Assembly (NCBI RefSeq): GCF_016785185.1
Contig: NZ_JAEKDY010000116.1
DNA length: 10,784 bases
From: Heyndrickxia sporothermodurans
GTDB taxonomy: Bacteria > Bacillota > Bacilli > Bacillales > Bacillaceae_C
Reading direction: 5' to 3' (one strand)
Positions 6,540 to 10,784 of the stretch are shown one piece after another. Below the pieces are notes generated by a model. That model was not told where the DNA came from. It worked only from the letters and a program-made list of their open reading frames with translations, and did not search any database. Numbering within the stretch: the stretch's first letter is position 1; every line of letters starts with the position of its first letter. A program made the position numbers and the translations under genes.

Positions 6540-7517
6540 GTGTCTATTTTTAGAAACCAATTCGCTAATGTAGTAGAATGGGAAGAATTCAGAGATGATA
6601 TGATTTTCTATAAATGGAGAAATCGTGAAATTAAGAAGGGAAGCCGATTAATCATTCGTCCCGGTCAAGATGCAATTTTCCTAAACAATGGAAGGATTGA
6701 AGGTGTATTTCAGGACGATGGCGAATATGATATCGAATCGCAAATCATTCCCTTTCTATCGACATTGAAGGGATTCAAGTTTGGCTTTAATAGTGGCATG
6801 CGGGTAGAAGTCCTTTTTATCAACACGAAGGAATTTAATGTGAAATGGGGAACCAAAAATGCGATTAATATCCCCGCACCAGGACTTCCAGGCGGAATTC
6901 CGATCCGTGCGAATGGCACATTTAATTTTAAGGTAAATGATTATATTGCCTTAATTGATAAAATCGCCGGTGTAAAGGAACAATACTTAGTAGAAGATGT
7001 GAGGACACGAATCACGTCCATCCTTGATCAGTTATTCATGAAATGGATCGCAAGGGAAGGTAAGGATATGTTCAACCTTCAGGCCAACTCCTTTGAAATT
7101 TCAAAAGGGATTCAAGAGGACTTAGATATGCAGCTCATTGATATTGGCTTATCAATAACCGGTTTCAACGTCATGAGTTTCAATTATCCAAAAGAAATTC
7201 AAGATATGATTACAAAAAATGCGTCATTTGGAATGGTTGGAAATGTCGATCGTTATCAGCAAATTTCGATGATTGATGGGATGGCATCTGGTAAAATGTC
7301 CGGGAGCGGGACAGCATCAGATATGGCTGGAATGATGATGGGAATGAATGTTGCAAATCAAATGATGAACCAGATGAATCAAAATCAGCCTAATCAAGCT
7401 CCTTCACAGCCACAGGCGCAGGCAGATGGGCAAAAGAAACCAAACTTCTGCCCGAATTGCGGAACCAAAACGGGGGAGGCAAATTTCTGTCCGAACTGTG
7501 GTCAGAAGCTTATATAA
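6540..7517 (+). CDS. ydjI: YdjI: SPFH (stomatin/prohibitin/flotillin-type) protein with zinc ribbon
   Basis: The 325-residue protein is nearly collinear with B. subtilis YdjI. An SPFH-type core spans about residues 30-230 (RLIIRPGQDAIFLNNG, GTKNAINIP, TGFNVMSFNYPKEIQDMITKNA). A Met/Gln/Asn-rich linker follows (about 245-298, MAGMMMGMNVANQMMNQMNQ), and a C-terminal zinc ribbon has ligands Cys304, Cys307, Cys317 and Cys320 in CPNC-x9-CPNC. It has no transmembrane helix and probably depends on YdjG and YdjH for membrane attachment; in B. subtilis it is needed to recruit PspA. The start is GTG 6540 with AAAGGAGC about 9 nt upstream; a nearer ATG at 6533 runs into a stop. It is the last gene of the operon, 34 bp after ydjH, and is followed by a terminator. 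Confidence 0.95.
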   Translation: MSIFRNQFANVVEWEEFRDDMIFYKWRNREIKKGSRLIIRPGQDAIFLNNGRIEGVFQDDGEYDIESQIIPFLSTLKGFKFGFNSGMRVEVLFINTKEFNVKWGTKNAINIPAPGLPGGIPIRANGTFNFKVNDYIALIDKIAGVKEQYLVEDVRTRITSILDQLFMKWIAREGKDMFNLQANSFEISKGIQEDLDMQLIDIGLSITGFNVMSFNYPKEIQDMITKNASFGMVGNVDRYQQISMIDGMASGKMSGSGTASDMAGMMMGMNVANQMMNQMNQNQPNQAPSQPQAQADGQKKPNFCPNCGTKTGEANFCPNCGQKLI

Positions 7518-7533
7518 CAAAACCGCTTATGAT

Positions 7534-7569
7534 AAACCAGTTTTCTTTTTTAGAAATCTGGTTTTTTTT
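7534..7569 (+). terminator. Terminator of the pspA-ydjGHI operon
   Basis: AAACCAG (7534-7540) pairs with CTGGTTT (7558-7564), and TTTCT/AGAAA inside can extend the stem past one T-T mismatch. A run of eight T (7562-7569) follows. It begins 17 bp after the ydjI stop. Confidence 0.85.
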
Positions 7570-7595
7570 GTAAAATTTATTCTGTGTCCTATGAC

Positions 7596-7625
7596 TTCGC
7601 AAAGAAAACAATAGTGTGATACAAT
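7596..7625 (+). promoter_or_regulatory. Promoter of rlmD (extended -10)
   Basis: TGATACAAT (7617-7625) is an extended -10 element (TGn-TACAAT). The best -35 is TTCGCA (7596-7601), four of six matches at 18 bp spacing. It lies just after the operon terminator and about 40 bp before the rlmD start, so rlmD is probably transcribed on its own. Confidence 0.6.
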
Positions 7626-7667
7626 CGTTTCATTATATAAATCGGTACAAAGTAAAGGAAGAAACAC

Positions 7668-9041
7668 ATGAAAATTCAGCTACCCGTTCAAAAAAATGAT
7701 TATATAGATGTCACGTTTGTTGATTTAACCCATGACGGAAATGGCGTGGCCAAGGTCGATGGCTACCCAATCTTTGTCCCCAATACTTTGCCGGGTGAAA
7801 AAGCAAAGGTAAAAGTGATAAAAGTAAATAAAGGCTACGGCTTCGGACGTTTAATCGAATTGTATGAAGCAAGCCCTTACAGAGTCGAACCGGACTGCCC
7901 AATTTATAAGGAGTGTGGCGGATGCCAGCTCCAACACTTAAGCTATTCAGGTCAGTTGAAAGCAAAGCGCAAACAAGTACAGGACGTTCTACAAAGAATC
8001 GGAAAGCTCGAAGATGTCGTTGTTCACCCTGTTCTCGGAATGGAGGATCCATGGCGCTACCGCAATAAAGCGCAAGTTCCAGTAGGTGAACGAGAAGGCG
8101 GACTCATCGTTGGGTTTTATCAAAACCGCAGCCATGACATTATTAACATGGGAGCCTGCCTCATCCAGCAGGAAAAAAATGATGTAGTCGTTCAAACGGT
8201 AAAAGAAATTTGTGACCGCTACGGAGTCCGCGCGTACAACGAACAAACACATAAAGGAACACTACGCCATATTATGGCGCGCTATGGTATGAAAACAGGC
8301 GAAATTATGATTGTCCTCATTACCCGTACGGCAGAACTTCCAAATAAGAAATCTATCATTGAAGAAATCATAGCTAAGCTGCCTGATGTGAAATCCATCG
8401 TCCAAAATATTAATCCGAAACGAACAAACGTCATCTTTGGCGATGAAACAAAAGTACTCTGGGGAGAAGAAGTCATTTACGATTATATCGGCAACATCAA
8501 ATTCGCCATTTCAGCTAGATCTTTTTACCAAGTAAATCCTGAACAAACGAAGGTCCTATATGACCAAGCATTAAAATATGCCAACCTAACCGGCGAGGAG
8601 ACCGTCATTGACGCATATTGCGGCATCGGTACAATCTCACTCTTCCTTACGGAAAAAGCAAAAAAAGTATACGGGGTTGAAATCGTCCCTGAAGCCATCG
8701 AAGACGCCAAGCGAAACGCTGAACTCAATGGAATTTCAAATGTGGAGTTTGCTGTTGGCGAAGCTGAGAAGGTGATACCAAAGTGGTATGAAGATGGAAT
8801 AATTGCAGATGTACTAGTCGTTGATCCACCGCGAAAAGGCTGTGACGAAACCTTGTTGCAAACGATTATTGATATGAAACCGAAGAAGGTTGTGTATGTT
8901 TCGTGTAATCCGGCGACATTAGCAAGGGATTTGCGAGTGTTGGAGGATGGCGGGTATCGGACGGTTGAAGTGCAGCCGGTGGATATGTTTCCGCAGACGA
9001 CGCATGTGGAGGTGATAGTGAAACTTGTTTTGAAAGTGTAA
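7668..9041 (+). CDS. rlmD: 23S rRNA (uracil-C5)-methyltransferase, RlmD/RlmCD (YefA) type
   Basis: The enzyme makes 5-methyluridine in 23S rRNA with S-adenosylmethionine. In B. subtilis the YefA enzyme is reported to modify both U747 and U1939, so dual specificity is likely here. The 457-residue protein has an N-terminal TRAM RNA-binding domain (about 4-65). The 4Fe-4S cluster cysteines are Cys77, Cys83 and Cys86 (CPIYKECGGC) with Cys164. The Rossmann methyltransferase domain shows SAM motif DAYCGIGTI (315-323), DPPRKG (386-391), nucleophile Cys413 in SCNP, and the HVEVI motif with general base Glu448. All key residues are present. ATG 7668 has only a modest GGAAG site, about 6 nt upstream. 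The last third is noticeably richer in G-ending codons than the rest. A second paralogue (YfjO-like) cannot be excluded, but the YefA group fits best. Confidence 0.95.
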   Translation: MKIQLPVQKNDYIDVTFVDLTHDGNGVAKVDGYPIFVPNTLPGEKAKVKVIKVNKGYGFGRLIELYEASPYRVEPDCPIYKECGGCQLQHLSYSGQLKAKRKQVQDVLQRIGKLEDVVVHPVLGMEDPWRYRNKAQVPVGEREGGLIVGFYQNRSHDIINMGACLIQQEKNDVVVQTVKEICDRYGVRAYNEQTHKGTLRHIMARYGMKTGEIMIVLITRTAELPNKKSIIEEIIAKLPDVKSIVQNINPKRTNVIFGDETKVLWGEEVIYDYIGNIKFAISARSFYQVNPEQTKVLYDQALKYANLTGEETVIDAYCGIGTISLFLTEKAKKVYGVEIVPEAIEDAKRNAELNGISNVEFAVGEAEKVIPKWYEDGIIADVLVVDPPRKGCDETLLQTIIDMKPKKVVYVSCNPATLARDLRVLEDGGYRTVEVQPVDMFPQTTHVEVIVKLVLKV

Positions 9042-9047
9042 CCCAAT

Positions 9048-9082
9048 AATAAACTCCTGACATCCACAATAAACCCCTGTCA
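9048..9082. repeat. Two direct copies of a 15-bp motif, 20-bp period
   Basis: AATAAACTCCTGACA (9048-9062) and AATAAACCCCTGTCA (9068-9082) differ at two positions and are separated by five bases. They lie just after the rlmD stop. The role is unknown. Confidence 0.6.
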
Positions 9083-9108
9083 AAATCAAAACAAAGTTCT
9101 GATATGCC

Positions 9109-9128
9109 TGTGGAAAACGTGTGGATAA
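9109..9128 (-). promoter_or_regulatory. Pair of DnaA-box-like sites
   Basis: TGTGGATAA (9120-9128) is, on the minus strand, a perfect TTATCCACA DnaA box. TGTGGAAAA (9109-9117) is a close variant in the same orientation, start to start 11 bp. The pair sits in the loop of a short inverted repeat, TGCCT (9105-9109, overlapping the first box by one base)/AGGCA (9129-9133). There is no dnaA, dnaN or AT-rich unwinding region, so this is not oriC. A DnaA-binding cluster or chance are both possible. Confidence 0.4.
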
Positions 9129-9155
9129 AGGCAGGAAGAAAAGAAAGAATAAAGA

Positions 9156-9182
9156 GGGTGGGAACAGGAATTCCATCCTTTT
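9156..9182 (+). terminator. Probable terminator of rlmD
   Basis: GGGTGGGAA (9156-9164) can pair with TTCCATCC (9171-9178), with one G-U pair and one bulge, followed by TTTT (9179-9182). It lies about 115 bp after the rlmD stop. The stem is imperfect, so this is only moderately secure. Confidence 0.45.
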
Positions 9183-9420
9183 AATTTCAGGAAAAAGGTG
9201 AGAGGTAAAGACGGGAAAACCTTGATATAATAAGGATTGGAGCAAGTGTGAGAAAGGGTTCTACGAACCCCAAAAGCATGAAAAAGGCAGGGAAAATCCT
9301 TGTCCCTATCAACCTAATTCCTGTCCTTTTACCACGACATTATTATTATAAAAAATAAAGTTGTGGCAGAAAAAAGTGAATCAAACTTTGTAAAAATGAG
9401 TGATTTGTGAAAAACTTTAT

Positions 9421-9426
9421 TATAAT
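9421..9426 (+). promoter_or_regulatory. Isolated TATAAT (-10-like)
   Basis: TATAAT at 9421-9426 has no good -35 at 16-18 bp; TTGTGA at 9405 is too close. It is listed because a strong terminator-like hairpin follows about 75 bp downstream, with no gene between. Confidence 0.25.
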
Positions 9427-9501
9427 TGAGAACGAAGGAATGCGAATTGAAGAAGGTTTTTTTAGCAAGACTATTTTTTTACTGAACATAGTTAGAACAG
9501 G

Positions 9502-9555
9502 AAAAAAGAGAAACAGTTTTATGAGAAATAGGATGAATCCCTGTTTCTCTTTTTT
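9502..9555. terminator. Strong, bidirectional terminator-like hairpin
   Basis: AAAAAAGAGAAACAG (9502-9516) and CTGTTTCTCTTTTTT (9541-9555) are perfect 15-bp complements around a 24-nt loop. The stem has an A-run on the left and a T-run on the right, so it could terminate transcription on either strand. No complete gene precedes it within 450 bp on the plus strand, so it may end a small RNA or block read-through between rlmD and the GIY-YIG gene. Confidence 0.6.
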
Positions 9556-9652
9556 ATTAGGAAATAGGGGAAAGGAAAAGCTGGAGAAGAGAACAAAAGA
9601 AAGAAGCAGAAATCATCGGAAGTTAAGATATGGTTTAAATACCGAACTATTG

Positions 9653-9658
9653 TATAAT
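9653..9658 (+). promoter_or_regulatory. Probable -10 element of the GIY-YIG gene
   Basis: A perfect TATAAT lies 23 bp before the first ATG of the nuclease gene. The region 17 bp upstream (TGGTTT) is a poor -35, so the promoter would be weak or need an activator. Confidence 0.4.
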
Positions 9659-9680
9659 CAAAAGAAAATCTTGGGGATTA

Positions 9681-10103
9681 ATGATTATGAATAAATATTT
9701 TAAAGACTTTTTAATAGGTCATAATTTTCTTCCATATGAAAGCTGGAACTTTATTAAAATCAACCATAAAAATGATTCTAACCATATTGAGGAAAAGAGA
9801 AAGATTCGTGAGACATTAAAAAATGCAGGTTGTGGAGTATATATTTATACTAATCATAAAAAGGATGTCCTATATGTTGGAGAAGGTATCCTTAAGGATA
9901 GGTTGGTAAGACATTATGAGAAAACATATAAGGACAAAGTTAAAGGGAGTCCTCGATATGATTTCTTTAATAATCAAAAAGAAGAAATGATTGTTTATTA
10001 TAAGTCGATTGATAATAAATATGAAAGACAAGCGATTGAAGCGATGTTTATAGTCGTATTACAGCCTATTTATAACAAAATATTAAATCGACAAGTTCAA
10101 TAG
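9681..10103 (+). CDS. Small GIY-YIG nuclease family protein
   Basis: The 140-residue protein is a single GIY-YIG endonuclease fold with a 50-residue N-terminal extension. The signature is seen as GVYIY (52-56) and LYVGEG (64-69). The catalytic Arg74 lies in LKDRL, with His78 four residues on. The metal-binding Glu120 lies in ERQAIEAMFIV, and Asn132 lies in PIYNK. All expected catalytic positions are filled, so it is probably active. It would cut DNA by one-metal-ion hydrolysis; the target is unknown. It has no extra DNA-binding domain such as UvrC or homing endonucleases carry. The start is ATG 9681 or ATG 9687; TTGGGG is a weak ribosome site. The gene is AT-rich compared with rlmD and lies between repeats and insertion-sequence remains, which suggests acquisition. 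Confidence 0.85.
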   Translation: MIMNKYFKDFLIGHNFLPYESWNFIKINHKNDSNHIEEKRKIRETLKNAGCGVYIYTNHKKDVLYVGEGILKDRLVRHYEKTYKDKVKGSPRYDFFNNQKEEMIVYYKSIDNKYERQAIEAMFIVVLQPIYNKILNRQVQ

Positions 10104-10140
10104 GGTTACATAAAAAAACAGTCAACTAATTCTGTAACCC
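10103..10140. repeat. Inverted repeat at the end of the GIY-YIG gene
   Basis: GGGTTACA (10103-10110, beginning in the stop codon) pairs perfectly with TGTAACCC (10133-10140). No T-run follows, so it is not a classic terminator, but it may protect the 3' end of the transcript. Confidence 0.5.
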
Positions 10141-10181
10141 GTTCAGTTGTCTGGTACAAAACGAAAATTAAACATACAATT

Positions 10182-10221
10182 GGACTGTTGATTAACATAC
10201 AAATCAACAGTCCGTTTTATT
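10182..10221 (+). terminator. Terminator-like hairpin after the GIY-YIG gene
   Basis: GGACTGTTGAT (10182-10192) pairs perfectly with ATCAACAGTCC (10203-10213) across a 10-nt loop, followed by GTTTTATT. The stem is strong and the U-tract is imperfect. It lies 78 bp after the nuclease stop. Confidence 0.65.
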
Positions 10222-10319
10222 GATATGAAGCCATTCATACTGAATCCAATGCATTTTTAACATACCTATTAGCACATAATTCATTAATATTACAATGTTT
10301 ATTGTTATTTGAAAAATCA

Positions 10320-10345
10320 ATGCTAATTAGCTTGTTAATTAGCAT
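10320..10345. repeat. Perfect 10-bp inverted repeat with 6-bp spacer
   Basis: ATGCTAATTA (10320-10329) and TAATTAGCAT (10336-10345) are perfect complements around GCTTGT. The arms are AT-rich, and no T-tract follows. It resembles a protein-binding operator more than a terminator; no gene is obviously served by it. Confidence 0.5.
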
Positions 10346-10455
10346 GTCAAAAGAGTAAAAATATATTGAATATAACCTTCTATCGGATTAACCCCCGTAT
10401 TTTGGACAGTATTTCTCTTAATCTCACTTTATCTTAAAATTACATTCTTTTTCGT

Positions 10456-10581
10456 TTCCTTTTGTCCTTTTGAGATCATAGCCATTGCTTCCATTCCTTC
10501 AAGGGTAAAGGCTTCGCCCGACTATCGTCGCCCTTGATTCCATTCCAGAAATGGCTGAAATAACTTTTGGGACAAAAGGAA
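10456..10581. repeat. 126-bp imperfect palindrome, possible miniature mobile element
   Basis: Outer arms TTCCTTTTGTCC (10456-10467) and GGACAAAAGGAA (10570-10581) are perfect 12-bp complements. Nested inside are AGCCATT (10480-10486) with AATGGCT (10550-10556), and TCAAGGG (10499-10505) with CCCTTGA (10531-10537). The centre holds GGC-TTC-GCC and CGAC-TATC-GTCG mini-stems. TTCCATTCC is also present as a direct repeat in both halves. The nested order makes a long cruciform or hairpin possible. It is flanked by parts of the IS3 remnant. No clear target duplication was seen. Confidence 0.5.
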
Positions 10582-10592
10582 GAAAAAATGGA

Positions 10593-10646
10593 TCGGTCTT
10601 CACCTTCGATGTAGCCATATTTAATGTCAATTTCCCATAATTTGTT
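10593..10646 (-). pseudogene. IS3-family transposase (OrfB) fragment
   Basis: The minus strand from 10646 reads NKLWEIDIKYGYIEGEDR, matching the segment of IS3-family OrfB transposases that carries the first catalytic Asp of the DDE triad (the D in WEIDIKY). In intact proteins this is followed by an FFF...IIDVFDR stretch, which is absent here: the frame continues into unrelated residues of the palindrome and stops at 10478-10476. Upstream, the frame closes at a TGA (10658-10656). No start codon is present. It is a remnant with both sides lost, and the homology ends at the same point where the IS66-type reading on the other strand begins. Confidence 0.7.
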
Positions 10647-10784
10647 CGAACAACTTCAACACTTAACCAAGCTCTTATATGGCTCTAAAACAGAAAAATC
10701 CAAATACAATACGCCCGACGGGCAAGTGTCCTTATTTGAGGATGACCCGTCTTTTACTGATCCTGAGCACACAGAAGAACAAAG
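10624..10784 (+). pseudogene. IS66-family transposase (TnpC) 5'-truncated start, runs off right edge
   Basis: From about 10645 the frame reads FEQLQHLTKLLYGSKTEKSK, then GQVSLFEDDPSF, the conserved N-terminal leucine-zipper/"LFGSKSEK" region of IS66-family TnpC transposases. Intact family members have roughly 20-60 further residues before this. Here the first ATG (10624) falls in sequence that is antisense to the IS3 fragment, has no ribosome site, and an in-frame TAG lies at 10612-10614. The true N-terminus is therefore probably lost. No tnpA or tnpB lies upstream; some IS66 relatives (ISBst12 type) lack them anyway. The catalytic part is outside the window. Confidence 0.75.
10642..10653. 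repeat. 12-bp perfect palindrome at the IS3/IS66 junction
   Basis: TTGTTCGAACAA is self-complementary. It sits exactly where the minus-strand IS3 transposase homology ends and the plus-strand IS66 transposase homology begins, so it marks or caused the joint. Confidence 0.5.

Larger units (their letters stand above)
9042..9680. other. 640-bp stretch without a convincing gene
   Basis: This stretch holds a 20-bp-period repeat pair (9048-9082), two DnaA-box-like sites (9109-9128), a probable rlmD terminator (9156-9182), a small perfect hairpin GGGTTC-TAC-GAACCC (9256-9270), a TATAAT hexamer at 9226 and another at 9421, and a 15-bp-stem terminator-like hairpin (9502-9555). The open frames are short, rich in Lys/Arg/Asn and lack good ribosome sites. 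Base composition is purine-rich on the plus strand, especially 9556-9630. Confidence 0.6.
10104..10387. other. AT-rich intergenic stretch with hairpins, no gene seen
   Basis: No open frame with a ribosome site is visible. The stretch contains three separate inverted repeats (10103-10140, 10182-10213 and 10320-10345), each described on its own, and otherwise AT-rich sequence. Confidence 0.5.
10388..10655 (-). mobile_element. Decayed IS3-family insertion sequence remnant
   Basis: CCCCCGTATTTTGGACA (10392-10408) resembles the terminal repeats of IS3-family elements, which typically run from CCCC to TGGACA going inward. On the minus strand, 10646-10593 encodes NKLWEIDIKYGYIEGEDR, the start of the IS3-type integrase (rve) domain. 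Between the two lies a 126-bp palindrome, and most of the transposase is missing. The pieces have the order and orientation expected of one element, with the end lying downstream of its transposase. Confidence 0.55.

Noticed and set aside
9109..9128. A replication origin
   Set aside because: There are only two boxes, with no unwinding region and no dnaA or dnaN nearby.
9256..9270. GGGTTC-TAC-GAACCC as a tRNA T-arm
   Set aside because: The loop is three bases, and no other tRNA arms surround it.
9248..9361. A 26-37 residue frame (ending LIPVLLPRHYYYKK)
   Set aside because: It has a GGAG before GTG 9248, but the nearest -10 would start the transcript on top of that site. The sequence is built from short degenerate repeats and no family is recognised.
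9407..9694. A 95-residue plus-strand frame
   Set aside because: It has no ribosome site, crosses the strong 9502-9555 hairpin, has a biased Lys/Arg/Asn composition, and overlaps the GIY-YIG start.
10588..10614. ATG with AGGAAG in front of the IS66 frame (MDRSPSM, then TAG)
   Set aside because: It is antisense to the IS3 transposase fragment and stops after seven codons, so it is not the true TnpC start.

Overview
The window looks like chromosomal DNA of a low-GC Gram-positive of the family Bacillaceae. The gene set, the strong AAGGAGG-type ribosome binding sites, the frequent GTG starts, a CIRCE heat-shock operator, a sigma-W-type promoter and close matches to the Bacillus subtilis YdjG, YdjH and YdjI proteins all point there. 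Genus and species cannot be fixed from this sequence alone.

Layout. Positions 1-127 (minus strand) are the transposase-start end of an IS256-family insertion sequence, cut by the left edge. Its last base touches an array of five contiguous 52-bp tandem repeats (128-387). A minus-strand pair follows: a GNAT acetyltransferase (1181-1678) and a small single-pass membrane protein of unknown function (538-1104). Divergent from them is htpG (1877-3754), with a promoter, a perfect CIRCE operator and a strong terminator. Next is a four-gene operon, pspA-ydjG-ydjH-ydjI (3976-7517), behind a sigma-W-like promoter and closed by a terminator. The 23S rRNA uracil methyltransferase gene rlmD (yefA/rlmCD type) follows at 7668-9041.

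After rlmD the sequence becomes accessory in character. A 640-bp stretch without a convincing gene holds two DnaA-box-like sites, short repeats and a very strong hairpin with a U-tract. It is followed by a small AT-rich GIY-YIG nuclease gene (9681-10103). A hairpin-rich intergenic stretch then leads into nested insertion-sequence remains: an IS3-type end, a 126-bp imperfect palindrome, a minus-strand fragment of an IS3-family transposase, and, joined to it at a 12-bp palindrome, the truncated start of an IS66-family transposase that runs off the right edge.

How the genes work together. The core is an envelope- and protein-stress segment. HtpG is a cytosolic Hsp90 chaperone, here apparently under HrcA control. 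PspA with YdjG, YdjH and YdjI forms a membrane-stress module in which an SPFH protein and two membrane proteins probably recruit PspA to the membrane. The most distinctive observations are the transposase mRNA hairpin that would hide its own ribosome binding site, the 52-bp array with a compensatory stem change beside the insertion sequence, the CIRCE site on htpG, the palindrome overlapping the sigma-W -35 element, and the IS3/IS66 junction. No clearly new multi-gene system was found.
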